A DNA stretch of 64,000 nucleotides from Sinotaia quadrata (GCA_028829895.1 CM054184.1:49723201-49787200), one strand, 5' to 3'; positions 46,801 through 59,612 are shown, numbered from the stretch's first letter. Numbers and translations are program-made. Notes: generated by a model from the letters alone, not told the origin.

Positions 46801-47428
46801 AAAAGAATAATAAAGTTGATTGTCCAAAATAGCTACAGACCTGAAAGGCTCTCTCTTATTAACTGTTTATAATGGTGTTTCTAAAAAATATCACTAATTC
46901 TCCACAGAGACTCCTTGAGTGAACAATATTCATTGACAGTGTTTCTTGATTAATTGCTTGACGTTCAGACGACCACGAATAATGCACATCACAAAGTAAA
47001 GACAGTACGAATAGTTTTTATGGAATAAAATGCCAACACGACAAACGAAAGTTTAATCTCTCTGTTCTCCAGCTGCCAATGGAGGACGTCATGGCTTCGC
47101 GGACTCACAAACAACACACAGTGGTAGTCAGGTCCAGATTAAAAGATGTAAAAGGCATAAAGAGGTCAAAGGTTGTCAAAGAAAGATGTAAGGAAGTATT
47201 CCAATGGCAGTAGAGAAACAACAATATTTCTTCTGAAGAAATTCGGATGTGCAAATATTGATTGTCTCTACTGTGCTTTTGAGTGTTATCATAGGTTAAA
47301 ACAGTGAGTTCTGTACTTTTGATTTCAATCAGCTATAGACGGCGGCTAACAGTGGCTAAATTTGTCTATCTTTAGCTTTCACTTTGGTTCATTTTCTTCA
47401 TTTTTTTGGTGAAAGTTGTGGAGCTAAA

Positions 47429-47653
47429 ATGGCATCTTAGCAATTCAGTGCTGAGAAGCTCAATCTTTTGATGGAACTTCCCGTTGATGGCGATGTTAGT
47501 GATGAAGAAACTAGTGGTGATAAAAGGGATAATGTGGAAGATATCGAGAACACTACTTCAGATTCTAGTGACAGAGATTTTGAAGCACAACCGAGTACAT
47601 CAACAAGTAGGCGAGGTCATGGTACATATGGGCATGGTGTTATTGGACTGTGA
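47429..47653 (+). pseudogene. Probable piggyBac-like transposase N-terminus relic
   Basis: ATG at 47429 gives MAS, then a stop at 47438. The frame continues QFSAEKLNLLMELPVDGDVS with DEETSGDK and an acidic Ser/Thr stretch ending STSTSRRG, and stops at 47651. An acidic region of this kind is typical of the N-terminus of piggyBac-derived transposases (family knowledge). No DDE domain follows, and no matching inverted repeats at TTAA sites were found. The region 46800-47428 holds no supported gene. Confidence 0.45.
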
Positions 47654-47839
47654 AACATTAATCTGATATTGATACTTGGGAGTCTGATACAGTGACAGGG
47701 TCGTTAACATGACCGGACACGTAACAGAGGGACAAATTTACTTTGTCACAGTAATACATATTCTTCTCTGTAACCCTTTATTGTTTGAGGTCAAACCTTT
47801 CAATGTAATATATTTGCACACGCTCCGTCTTTCACAGTT

Positions 47840-48150
47840 ACATTTATTTACTCCCTCCATTACACATTTATTCCCTCCATTACACATTTACTTCCTCCAT
47901 TACACATTTATTCCCTCCCTCACACATTTACTCCCTCCCTTACACATTTACTCACTCCCTCATATATTTACTCACTCCCTCACATATTTACTCACTCCCT
48001 CACACATTTACTCACTGCCTCACATATTTACTCCTCCCCTTACATATTTACTCACTCCCTCACACATTTACTCCCTCAATAACACATTTACTCCCTCCCT
48101 TACACATTTACTCACTCCCTCATATATTTACTCACTCCCTCACACATTGT
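47840..48150. repeat. About 20-bp minisatellite, about 16 copies
   Basis: tcacacatttactcactccc with c/t variants. It creates a 149-codon open frame that is not a gene. Confidence 0.95.
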
Positions 48151-48374
48151 CCTGGTGAGTGGAAAAACAGAGAAACTGACAAATGTCATATACATGTCAA
48201 ATTCCTAGTTGACACAAGTTTTCATGGACACCAGTAAGTCAAATGTAGACAGAACCCTATCTGGAAGTCTGTAAAACAAAGCTTTAACAAAATATCATAA
48301 TGTAAATTGACCAAGTAAGGTATAGCCCCATAAATGTTATCTATCATTAAAAAAATCGTAGTTTAATACCACGA

Positions 48375-48858
48375 CAACATTAAAACATCATTGATTTTTC
48401 AAATGTCAAATTGTAGGCCTTCTGTTATTTTGATCCTGCATTTCTGGATGATAATTCTTCCCCATTTCTCAAGGCCAAACTTCATGTTAATATCCTTACT
48501 AAAGATCTTGGCAGTATCGATATGCAACGTGATGTCACGTTTATATTTACTGTATAATCTTAGGTCATCCATGTACAATAAATGGCTGATAACCTGTCCT
48601 AATTTCATTTTGAATCCTAACCCTGTTGTCTGGATGGCTTGAAAGAGAGAATTTGGTGCAAGACAGAACAGAAGAGGTGATAGGGAACCACCTTGGAAGA
48701 TTCCACAGTTTATTGGTATGTCTGCAATTTCTATATTGTTGAATGTGAAGGTGGTTTTCCAGCTAATCAATGAGTTTTGAATTAGATTCTGTACTAATGG
48801 TGCTATCTTGTATATTTTTATTGTTTCAAGAATTCGTGAATGTGGAAGTAATCATTGG
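48375..48858 (-). mobile_element. Non-LTR retrotransposon reverse transcriptase fragment
   Basis: The minus strand encodes the core RT motifs in order: PHSRILETIKIYKIAPL (one frameshift just upstream), WKTTFTFNN, INCGIFQGGSLSPLLFCLAP, VISHLLYMDDLRLYSK with the catalytic YMDD box, and DINMKFGLEKWGRI. The usual FQGDSLSP has Gly for Asp and the usual Cys after GLEK is Trp, so the copy is decayed. Clade uncertain (R2/R4-like wording is what it most resembles to me); not the same family as the RTE end at 44236-44700. Confidence 0.85.
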
Positions 48859-48864
48859 AACTAC

Positions 48865-50679
48865 ACGGCGCACTTCAGGCCTACTTAATATCAATGGTAA
48901 TGCTGAAGGAAAGTTCACACACCTTCACAATGCATGCTACGCCGGAGATTTGAACCTCGTCAAAAAATTCAGCAACAATAAAGAATGGCTCTCCCCGAAG
49001 AACAAAGCTGGTGAAACACCTCTACATACCGCATTCAATCAAAAGCACGTCGATATAATTTGCTTTTTACTGAAAACTATCCAAGTGCAATTCTCACAGC
49101 TCAGGCCTTTGGAAGAACTGAACTTCAACGCTGTGTTCCTAAGTGCTGTAATTTATGAACAACAGGAAACAATCAGTCGTTTCCTACTCCAGGGTGCTGA
49201 CATAAACATGCGAGATAGTGAAGGCAGGTCCGTTCTTCACTTGGCGTGCGTGGGAAAAACATATTACTACTGTCGAGGTCTTGAAACGTCATGACGCTCA
49301 GGTGAATGCCGTTGACCCTAACGGAGAAAGTCCTCTCCATTATGCCAAAAGCGATTCTGTGGATGTGGTTCGGTGTCTGTTCAAGAATTCTGCTGATTCT
49401 GAAGTCTTTGATTCTTCAGGTTCTGCACCGTTGCATACTGCTTGTCTTCATGGTTGTACCGAAATAATAGATCTAATCATAAATCGAGGCGTTAGTGTAG
49501 GTTTGATGACAAAGGGCAAAAAACAATCACCTCTTCATCTCGCATGCGTTAAAGGTCATGCAAGCACTATTAAAAAAACTTCTAGAACATAAAGCGATTA
49601 TAAACGCACTTGACATCAAGCTGCTGCCAAGGGAGATCACCTACAAGCTGTACAAGTTTTCGTTGAAGTTGAACATTTCGCTGATATAGATGCAGAGGAC
49701 ATTAAAGGCCACACCCCTCTGTACAAAGCAAATTACAGAAATCATTCTTCAGTAATGGAATATCTTCTAGTGCACAAAGCTAGCATACATGCATCAGACT
49801 TATTGGGATATACTCCTATTTACGCAGTTTGCTCTAAAGGTCATTCGGAAGCCGTACTTTTGTTGTTATAATTCGCTGCCAGTGACACGGTGCGTGATAA
49901 GATGGAAAACACGCCTCTCCATGTTGTCTGTGAAGAAGGCCATTCGTCAGTTGTCGATATCCTGCTTCGATGGGCCCCTGAGGCCTGTGTGTCCAGTACG
50001 GCTCTTCAAAATTCCGAAAGATATTTTCATACGTGCACCTACAGAACTAGATCTAGAAACGAAGATGGAAACACGCCATTGCATCTTGCATGCGAGAAGG
50101 AGAAAATGGTCGTGGTGTGGACACTTTTGAAATATAGAGCAGATAACGGCAATGGTCTGCCATCTCTTCACGTGGCAGTTTGTCCTGGAAATGAAAATGT
50201 TGTGGATCTCCTTCTTAAATGCGGGTGCAAGACAGGATACTAAAGATGAGGGCGGATGTACCCCATTACATACAGCATTTTTAATTGACGAACAGAATAT
50301 CGTAAATTTATTAATCGAACACAAATCGGACTTGAATAATAAAGAAGTCAGCGGCAGCCGTCTTTTGCACTTTGCGTGTAGAGAAGGTAACAATAAAGTA
50401 ATAAATATTCTTTGTCAACACTCTAAAGACATTAATATAAAGAACTCAAACAGTGACACACTTCTACATGTTGCCTGCCGAAAAGGAAACATTGATGTCG
50501 TGAAATCACTGTTTACCTTCAAAACTAAGACGGAGGTCAAGAACAGACAAGGAAGAACACCACTGCATGTGGCGTTTTGTATGGGATTTGAACCAGTTAT
50601 CGATGTTTCCTTATCGCACAATGCATCAGTAAACTCAAAAGATGGAGAAGGGCTAACGTCTGTGAAGAGTGGTCAGTGA
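48865..50679 (+). pseudogene. Intronless ankyrin-repeat pseudogene, about 17 repeats
   Basis: About 1.8 kb without introns encodes consecutive ankyrin repeats recognisable by TPLH-type turns: ETPLHTAF, RSVLHLAC, ESPLHYAK, APLHTACLHG, SPLHLACVKGH, TPLYKANY, TPIYAVCSKGH, TPLHVVCEEGH, TPLHLACEKE, TPLHTAF, LLHFACREGN, LLHVACRKGN, TPLHVAFCMG. The frame is broken near 49252 (A run), near 49573 (A run), near 49620, at a TAA near 49868 and near 50215. It has no start: the 5' end abuts the reverse transcriptase fragment and the 3' end runs into a minisatellite. Either a dead retrocopy or part of a TE-associated ankyrin gene. Two breaks are in A runs, so sequencing error could explain some but hardly all. 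Confidence 0.85.
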
Positions 50680-50850
50680 ACGGAGGTCTGTGAAGGGTGA
50701 TCGGTGAATGAAGGTCTATGAAGGGTGATCGGTGAAAGGGTGTCTGTGAAGAGTGGTCAGTGAAGGGTGATCGGTGAAGGGAGGTCTGTGAAGGGTGATC
50801 GGTGAAGGGAGGTCTGTGAAGGGTGGTCTGTGAAGTGTGGTCTGCGAAAC
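50655..50850. repeat. 27-28-bp minisatellite, about 6-7 copies
   Basis: gaagggtgatcggtgaaggg plus aggtctgt. It truncates the ankyrin reading frame. 50850-51270 holds nothing recognisable apart from a short G run. Confidence 0.93.
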
Positions 50851-51274
50851 ATTCATACAAATGAACTCACAGAGACGGATAAATTTGTATCTAGTAAATA
50901 GAGAATGACAATTTCATACAAATATAACATATTTATTAGTATTGCACGTTTATACAAATTCCATTGGATAAAATATTCCTCAGAAGCTATGAAAATACTT
51001 AAGGAATTTCATGTGTAACGTTTATACCCATATAAATAATATGACTGCTAAATAAAATAAAAAGGAACCTCTACTTTATTAAAATAACTTTAAGTGCATT
51101 TAAATGGGGGGAGGGGGTGTTTATATGCAGCCCCAGTGTCATAGGCTGTAAATAAACGAGCCACAATTGACGCCTCATTATGACGCACTCTCTCCCCGCC
51201 TCCCCAACAAAAACAATTAGCATTCTCAGGTTGTAGGATGACAAAGACAAAATAGTTCATCTACTCATTATTGA

Positions 51275-51840
51275 GCCATGTGATACAATTCCGCCACGTT
51301 GATGAATCAACCGATTCAATTCCGTATCATTAATGAGCCAACCATTTCAATTCCATATCATTAATGCGCCAAACTATTCAATTCCATATCATTAATGAGC
51401 CAACCGATTCAAATCTGTATTATTAACGAGCCAGCCGATTCATTTCTGCCTTTTTCGAAAGCCAACCGATTTAAGTCCGTATCATTTATGAGCCAACCGA
51501 TTCAATTCCAGCTCATTCAAGAGCCAACCGATTGAAATCCGTATCATTAATGAGCCAACCATTTCAATTCCGTATCATTAATGAGCCAACCGATTTAATT
51601 CCACCTCATTCAAGAGCCAACCGATTCAATTCCGTCTCATTCAAGAGCCAACCGATTCAATTCCGTATCATTAATGAGTAAATCGATTCAATTCTGCCTC
51701 ATTCAAGAACCAACCGATTCAATTCCGTATCATTAATAAGCCAACCGAGTCTATTCCGCCTTGTTGGCAAGATAACCGATTCAAAACCGTCTTAATAATG
51801 AACCAATTGATTCAATTCCGCCTCATTAAAGAGTCAACAA
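51275..51840. repeat. About 33-bp minisatellite, about 17 copies
   Basis: gagccaaccgattcaattcc plus gtatcattaat, alternating with a variant cctcattcaa. Confidence 0.95.
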
Positions 51841-51849
51841 AGAGCCCAA

Positions 51850-52112
51850 ACCACAATCCTCTAAATCCTGTCAAATCTGGATCCTGATCCAAATACAATG
51901 TCTGTAGGACGAAGATCCGAAACGTCAACAAAAGGACGAGAACTGATTTGGTCTCGCCAGTCGTTCCCAGCCTGTTGTCGGGTGTGTTCTCGAGCTGGTA
52001 TTAAATGCTTTGACCTTGTTCTGATCCTCCATATTGTCTGTGAGCTTCTGGTACGCAACTTGTATGTAGTTGTAAAAGTGGTCCTTAGACGTAAAAAGTT
52101 TGGAAACCATTG
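51850..52112 (-). mobile_element. hAT-like non-autonomous element, one end visible
   Basis: The reverse complement from 52112 begins CAATGGTTTCCAAACTTTTT and continues with ggaccacttttacaac, the style of hAT element ends. The other end and the 8-bp target duplication were not found; the left side may be lost in the adjacent minisatellite. The open frames inside are not recognised. Confidence 0.4.
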
Positions 52113-53735
52113 GTCTCCGCAACAATCGGACAATGTTGTACTCGTGTAGTTGGCGGGTACTTTAGGCACACAAAGAAAAATATCTGTATAGTTTGGGGTA
52201 GGTGGGTTGCTTTTTGTTTATTTGGCTTTATTTTTATTTTTATTTTTTTTTATGGTTATGAAACTGTTAAGGCCACAGGAACTCCGAGTTTTATCAGCAC
52301 ACAGTAATATATTAAAGAGTTATTCTAATAAATATGGAGGCTCCTTTTTTTACAATCACAGTTAAGTGTTCGTACATGTTAACAACAAAATTAAAATTAT
52401 AATGATGATACATTATTGATAGAATAAATGTACTTAATATTTGTCAACAGTTAAACATAAAAGCATATATATTTAAAATAATATTAATAATGTGCATTAA
52501 CTGTCTGTTCTCAAATGGACGGTCGTTTATCACAGACCCAGTACGCTTTGATAAATGACGTAATCATTAGAATTCGTTACATCTAGGTGTGTTATTCAGC
52601 CATTCATTTGACCTTGGCGAGAGTTACCGCTTCAGAAATAAGTACAAATATTCACCGACTAGTAAAAAGCAGCATAAAATGACAAAATAATATTATATAC
52701 AGTGCAAAATGAGAAAGAAACAAAGAAAATCTTTTCACTCCGGTAGAATTGAAATAAATAATCTGGTAGTACAATGTGCAAGCATTCGAGATAATTTTAA
52801 ATGCTTGCTAATTTCATCGGTCAATTTAAACTGCATTCCGGACAGTAGCAATGTTCGTCCCTGCCATAGTTATGACCATTCTTCAAATCATCCAATGGGA
52901 ACAGATATATTTAAACAAAAACTAATCGAGCAGTTGTTTCTTGACTTGACCCACATATTTGCATCAAGCAATATAATTTGGTTGCATTCCTGACACGTTA
53001 GCAATGTTTATCGTTGCCATAGTTACTGCCGTCATTAAAATTATCCAATAGGAAAGGAGAGCATTCTTCAGCAACTAATCGAGCAGCCTTCATGTCTTAG
53101 TGATCGATAACTGCAACAATTCCAAATTAGTGCTTGAAAGCAGTTGTGTCCCTTAGTGGCAAGCCATTAGACCTAGGCACAGGGGAAAACTGTTATACAT
53201 GTTTTAAAAATAAAATAATTAAACTCCTGAAAGCAAAGCTATAATTTCGAGACAAAACAATATTTTTAAAAAGAGAGTTCTTGAGTTCTTTTCGGCATTT
53301 TGTTTTGTTTGTGGGTGGGTGATGGTGGTCGGAGTGGAGAAGAAGGGAGGGGAACAATATTATTAGAGCAATCGGTTACCCTGTGCATAAAGGTTTCTTT
53401 CAAAAGTGTTTCTTTGATACTCAGGAGAAAAAGTCTAACAAAAGCATTGGACAACTTATAACTATCTGAACAAAAGAGTATATCTTCGTTTTGCACCATT
53501 CATGAAACAAAATGATATGCACCTCTTTTAATATTTTGCCAGACATTAAATCTATTTCTGTAAGCATTGTCAGAAATTGCATGCATACACACGCACACAT
53601 ACACAAGTCAAAAACATGCCTAGCCATTTTACCACCATTGACCAGCTTAAAAACTCATTCTTTTTATCATAACCCCTCTTTAGAGCTTTCCAGACATTTT
53701 AGATTTAAACACGGCATGTACAGTATAATCAATTT
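52113..53735. other. Intergenic, no gene recognised
   Basis: Unique AT-rich DNA. 52790-53080 contains two loosely similar blocks sharing ccatagtta and a following attcttca-like segment. No splice-bounded coding frame. Confidence 0.5.
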
Positions 53736-53970
53736 AGCGATGCCTTAATACACATGCAATGCCTTAATACGCGTGCAATGCCTTAATACGCGTGCAATGC
53801 CTTAATACGCGTGCAATGCCTTAATACGCGTGCAATGCCTTAATACACATGCAATGCCTTAATACGCGTGCATTGCCTTAATGCATATTCAATGCCTTAA
53901 TACGCGTGCAATGCCTTAATACACGTTCAATGCCTTAATACGCATGCAATGCCTTGATACACGTGTAACC
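53735..53970. repeat. About 19-bp minisatellite, about 12 copies
   Basis: caatgccttaatacgcgtg with CG/CA variants at acgcgt versus acacat, consistent with CpG-to-TpG/CpA decay. 53970-54900 has no gene. Confidence 0.95.
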
Positions 53971-54904
53971 TCTCACTTTTATGGAAACCAAGAGAGTTAC
54001 AAACCTTTCACAACTGTGATAAATGTGCACAATGAACTCACGTAATTTACAGAAAAATCAATATCCTAGATTTCGATATGCTAATATTACAGAATACTGC
54101 GGATTCAAAGTCTTGCTTGAATTAATTTAATTATATATTTGGTAAATTTGCTTAATAATCATCTCGAGGCTTGTCCTTAGAATGTTCGAGACTGGAACCT
54201 GAGTCTCCCCCAATCCCGGCCTATGCACCAAATATCAGCAAGTTTAATTAATTTACGCAGTCAACCAGTGATATTTGTTTTCATTCAAGTATGACGTTCG
54301 ATTATCAACACCATACAAGTCGTTCTAAATAAAGCGTGTGCCCACATCAAAGAATAGTGACAGTAATATACAATTGAAAAACTGTACTAAACTATCTTAC
54401 AGAGACAATGTTAAAATATTTAAAATTTAAAAATCAGCTTTAGTTAGGTAATATTGACAATGTTAAAATATTTTAAATTTAATCAGTTTTTTGTTAGGTA
54501 ATATTGACTTCATTGAAAATTGATATTTACGAAGGATAATACTTAAATTAGTTTTAAAGACTCAATGCAAATTTTCTTCAAAGAAAGTTTGCCCAACTCT
54601 AAATTAGAAACGTTACCACAAAATACATTTTATAAAAAGAAAATTTCAGCAAAACTTAAAATCAAAATTAATATTTTCTTAATTCATCAAACGATAATCA
54701 TTTTATTTTATTTTAATTTACTCTTTCACACACGATTATTACATGGATGGACCATGGATAGAGGCAAAAATAATAATATATCGTCAACTGTTTAAATCAA
54801 TGCCTAAAAGAGAGGTCTTGTATTTCCCACACCCGACTCCCAGTGTTTCTCTACCTGTCCTATCCTCAGTAAAATAGAATTCCCTCTTTTGATTTACCAA
54901 AAGG

Positions 54905-55125
54905 AGGACTGCTTTCAATTTACAGGGTCAGTCTACAATGTGGGAATATTTCAATTTACAGGGTCAGTCTACAATGTGGGAATATTTCAATTTACAGGTC
55001 AGTCTACAATGTGGGAATATTTCAATTTACAGGGTCAGTCTACAATGTGGGAATATTTCAATTTACAGGGTCAGTCTACAATGTGGGAATATTTCAATTT
55101 ACAGGGTCAGTCTACAATGTGGGCG
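54905..55125. repeat. 36-bp minisatellite, about 6 copies
   Basis: caatttacagggtcagtcta plus caatgtgggaatattt. The multiple-of-three unit keeps frames open; not a gene. Confidence 0.97.
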
Positions 55126-55179
55126 TGACAGAACTTCGAAACACAGCGGCGCAATGAACTGCCGTAACAATATCTTCTG

Positions 55180-55850
55180 ACAACGTACTGTAAAACTATA
55201 AACGTAAAATAATTGTTAACAACGTACTATAAGATCCATAATAAAGTTTTGCTAAGTACGTACTATACTATCTAAGACGTAATTAATTCGTGGTAAAAAC
55301 TTACTATGCTAAGACATAAAAAAAATTGTGTTATAAACGTATTATACAATGACGTACTATACTAAGACGTAATAGAATTGTGTTAAGAATATACTATACG
55401 ATCTAATACCTAAAAGATTGTGTTTAGAACATACTATAAGATCTAAGACGTAAACTAATTGTGTTTAGAACAATGTGTTATAATACCTAAGACGCAATAG
55501 ATTTGTGTTAAGAGTGTACTATACTATCTATGGTGTAAAATATTTGTCTTTAGAACATAATATATAAGACGTAAAAACGCACTATGAGATCTAAGACGTA
55601 AAATAATTAACAACGTACTATACGATCTAATACGTAATAAAATTGTTTTAAGAATGCACTATAACATCTAAGAAGTAATATAATCGTTAAGAACGTACTA
55701 TAATATCTCAGACGTAATAGAACTGTGTTTAAAATGTACTATACTATCTAAGACGTTAATAGAACTGTGTTTGTTTTTTAAATTCTAAGACGTAAAAGAA
55801 CTGTATTTTTCTTAAATACTAAGACGTAATAGAACTGTGTTTAAAAAGAC
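55180..55850. repeat. Strongly diverged 35-60-bp repeat
   Basis: taagacgtaatagaattgtg and aacgtactatactatct recur at irregular spacing, about 14 times. Confidence 0.8.
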
Positions 55851-56029
55851 AGCTCAAAAGCACGGATTTGTTTCGTAGTTCTTTCACACTGAAATTGTAG
55901 TAGCACATTTTATTTCTGCACGGGCTGTTCAATACGTACGTACGTAAGTCCAAATGTGTAGCACATTTTAATGTATAATTTTATCGACGACTGATCAACA
56001 GGTATACAAGAACAAAATGCAATAATTTT

Positions 56030-56560
56030 ATGACTGTTCAACAGGTATATAAGACCAAAAATAAAGCACATTAATGGCTGTTCAAAATGTAAGACCAAAA
56101 ATGTAGTACATTAATGGCTGTACAACAGGTATGTAAGACCAAAAATGTAGTACATTAATGGCTGTACAACAGGTATGTAAGATCACAAGTGTAGTACATT
56201 AATGGCTGTACAACAGGTATGTAAGATCACAAGTGTAGTACATTAATGGCTGGAAAAAAGGTATGTAAGACCAAAAATGTAGTACATTAATGGCTGTACA
56301 ACAGGTATGTAAGATCACAAGTGTAGTACATTAATGGCTGGAAAAAAGGTATGTAAGACCAAAAATGTAGTACATTAATGGCTGTACAACAGGTATGTAA
56401 GATCACAAGTGTAGTACATTAATGGCTGTACAAAAGGTATGTAAGACCAAAAGTGTAGTACATTAATGGATGTACAACAGGTATGTAAGATCACAAGTGT
56501 AGTACATTAATGGCTGTACAACAGGTATGTAAGACCAAAAGTGTAGTACATTACTTCTCT
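56030..56560. repeat. 44-bp minisatellite, about 12 copies
   Basis: gtagtacattaatggctgta plus caacaggtatgtaagatcac. Two variants (accaaaaatg and atcacaagtg) alternate, giving a partial 88-bp dimer. Diverged copies extend to about 56760; 56760-57190 has nothing else recognisable. Confidence 0.95.
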
Positions 56561-57189
56561 ATGGTTTTCCAATAGATATGACAACAAAAACATAGCACAA
56601 TTCTGTATTAGCTTTTCAATAAATACTATAATAACGAAGATGTAGTGCACTGTGTTTGTGTTAGCTGTTTAACAGATATGTAACACAAAATAAAAATGTA
56701 GCACATTTTGCAGTAAGTTCTTCAACAAATATGTAACTTAATTTTTAAATGCAGTCTATTATTCTGTCAACTGTTCATATATATTTATTTTTAAAAAACA
56801 ATCGCCACATCACACGTTACTGACCGTAACCAACTTCGCCTTAAACTCGGACGTGGTTCGTCACAAATCACAGCGCATGGAGCGTACAACAAAAAATATC
56901 TCATCGTTGTTTGTCACGACAGTTTTATACAACATCACACATCATCATTTCACAAAGCTGGTTGTACAGCAAGAGTGAGCCACACAACACTCCCCGTCTC
57001 CTAGCAACCAAACGGAAAGAAAATAAACAGTCTTCTTCGTAACATTTGGCATGAGTGAGTTCAAACAGGTATAAATGAAGTATTGTTTTGCTTCCTTAAT
57101 GGTCCGACGATTTCTGATAATAAAATAAACAACGTTCAAGCGGCCATTTTGTTTTGCAGGATTCATGAGGCATAGCGAGTATGATATCT

Positions 57190-57415
57190 TGTATCCACAA
57201 AAATAATCATATCACGTGACGTACGGTTGCCAAATAGTTTTTAAAATAATCATATCACGTGACGTACGGTTGCCAAATAGTTACAAAAATAATCATAACA
57301 CGTGTCGTACAGTTGCCAAATAGTTACAAAAATAATCATAACACGTGTCGTACAGTTGCCAAATAGTTACAAAAATAATCATAACACGTGACGTACAGTT
57401 GCCAAATAGTTTTAA
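57190..57415. repeat. 42-bp minisatellite with CACGTGACGTAC core, 5 copies
   Basis: aataatcatatcacgtgacg plus tacggttgccaaatagtt. Each unit contains CACGTG or CACGTG-like plus GACGTAC/GTCGTAC, overlapping E-box and CRE-like words. Confidence 0.95.
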
Positions 57416-57785
57416 AAAGAAATAATTTTCTGCATTGTTTTATGTAAAAACGAATATGATAATCAGTATTTTATTTTTAAAATATGCATACATTACTAGA
57501 TAAAACTTTAAAAGCTGCCGATGAGTTTTACAAAATATAATGTTACAAAAATATTGCATATTGTAAATGATATCTTATCATGTCAAATAAAAATTGTGAA
57601 ATTTCATTTATCTGAAGTTAATAATTTTTTTTAAAGTATTGTCTTGTTAAAATAGTAAAATAATTCCTGAATACAATATATATATATGTATGAGGGGAAA
57701 ATAGTAACAAAAACAATGCTCACATATGACTGTTTCTACTCTAAACTATTCTCCACTAGATTAAAACTTTAGCAAGATTACACGC

Positions 57786-57821
<36 letters not shown>

Positions 57822-58747
57822 TATATATATGTATATATCCTGTGGCAGGTAATTTTTACAGTTTTTTTAATATTTTCCGATTTAAGGGAATAAAAATTGC
57901 CAGTGAGGTAATAATTCCCTTGAAAACAAATATTATGTTGTCTTAATTTTATTTTAATTATTTTTTTAAATATTATTTTGCCTTCATCTCTATCCAGTGA
58001 TTTTAACTTACAGCGAATTCACAAAAATAGTTTAATCACCTTTTTTTCATAAAGCTCTAAGAGTTATGACGATATCCCTACTCAAAATAACAATAAAATT
58101 AGTAGAACCCACTGATGACAAAATCCAGCAATTTTTTTTAAGTAGAACCTGCTGATAGCAAAATATCTCAAAGTAAAATATAAAATTGACAGCAGACTGA
58201 TTAAATATGTCAAAAGTTCTGTTCGTGTATAAGGCGATTTTTTAAAGTGCATCTTTTCTTTTAAGTACATAAGACACGAAGAAAATGTCAAAGAAAACCA
58301 TTTATGTTGACTTTCTGAAGACTTAAAGCTGTGACAGTTATTGCCCCTTGTCCTACAACCTGGTTCAGCCTGTGTCATGTGAACATTTTCTTAATGAATG
58401 TAATTTATGTGTGCATATTTACATATAGAGGCGAGGGTGGGGATTATAAAAATATCCCTGAGTCTTAAGCTCTAGAAAGCTATTTATAGTGACGACTTAA
58501 GGCCTTCTGGCAGGGGTTATGTGTCCAAACCTGTGTACACTGGGATGCTCACCACACGTGCGCATGCGTAACTGCCCACTTGCAATCAGATGTGGGAACT
58601 GTAGGTTTAATTTGGTGTCGGTTAGCCACAAAACTATAAATAAAATAAAACTAGTGCTGGCTGGTATTAATAAGTGGAATTGTGCATAAGTTAAGCGGAA
58701 GTCAGAAATTGTCGGTAATGGCAGAATGAATGTTGGGTGATCGAAAT
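57416..58747. other. Intergenic, AT-rich; CA microsatellite
   Basis: (CA)n at 57785-57818 flanked by TATA-rich tracts. No gene seen. Confidence 0.6.
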
Positions 58748-58933
58748 CAGGGTTTCTTAACATGGGGTGGGTGGGGGTCCTGCAGAATCCTAGCGTTGCA
58801 CGAAATGTCGTTAGAAGAGATCGTGATTGAAAATAATAAGCATCGTAGATATAATAATTTTTATGCAGGGGTTCCATGAGACCTGAAAATTAGTTCAAGG
58901 CTTTCTCCAGAGTGAAAAGGTTGAGAAAGGCTG
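58748..58933. mobile_element. Candidate hAT-like miniature element, 186 bp
   Basis: Left end CAGGGTTTCTTAACA and right end (reverse complement) CAGCCTTTCTCAACC match at about 11 of 15 positions, and the interior has ggggttccatgagac near the right end. Flanking octamers atcgaaat and tactaaaa do not match well, so the target duplication is not supported. Confidence 0.42.
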
Positions 58934-58939
58934 TACTAA

Positions 58940-59160
58940 AAAGTAGAGACGAAATGAATGCCGGGTGGTCTAAACAGTTGAGATGGAATGAATGCCGGGT
59001 GGTCTAAACAGTTGAGATGGAATGAATGCCGGGTGGTCTAAACAGTAGAGATGGAATGAATGCCGGGTGGTCTAAGCAGTAGAGACGGAATGAATGCCGG
59101 GTGGTCTAAACAGTAGAGACGGAGTGAATGCCGGGTGTTCTAAACAGCTGAGATGGAACT
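58940..59160. repeat. 34-bp minisatellite, about 7 copies
   Basis: gatggaatgaatgccgggtg plus gtctaaacagtaga. It lies 3' of the ADAR stop codon, possibly within its 3'UTR. Confidence 0.95.
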
Positions 59161-59612
59161 AACTCTGATAATTTGATCACACTGAAAAGCCTGGCAAACG
59201 TGGGGTTGTGTTAATCACACTATGCATTAGTAATTTTCGCCCCTCCCTGAGATGCATCCCAACCCCCGAGTTAGTTAGATAGTTAAGAAATTTTAAGAAA
59301 TTGGGGAACAAGCTGGCCTTGAAAAGATGTTTAGTTTTATATTCAACTGAAATTACGATTTTCGATAAAAAGGGGATGGGTGAAGAAATGGAGGTTTTGG
59401 TGGAAAACAACTAAAAATGTGCGTATAGTTTATGGGAGTGTGTATGGGGGGGGAGGGGTTGTTTTGGGAGATAATGTCATGACGGAAGGTTTGGAATCAC
59501 TGCTATATGTGTACAACTCGCTTCACTACCACTGCAGTAAAATTAAGGATTGGATAAAGGCAAGTGGGTTAGAATTCAGACCAAGTACGACGTCATCCTT
59601 AACATGTAGTCA

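Noticed and set aside
47079..47213. 44-codon frame MEDVMASRTHKQH after a good acceptor (ctctctgttctccag)
   Set aside because: Short, no recognisable motif, no paired exon; could be chance or transposon debris.
47709..48158. 149-codon open frame
   Set aside because: It is mostly the 20-bp tcacacatttactcactccc array; no domain, no splice context.
48829..48900. Splice acceptor-like tttttattgtttcaag as the start of an ankyrin exon
   Set aside because: The sequence lies inside the minus-strand reverse transcriptase fragment, so the motif is coincidental.
54889..55180. Two overlapping 79-80-codon frames with repeated motifs
   Set aside because: The 36-bp unit is a multiple of three, so frames stay open by arithmetic.
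59160..59500. Possible further hAT element ending aaggtttggaatcactg
   Set aside because: Only one end is visible and no matching left end or 8-bp duplication was found.
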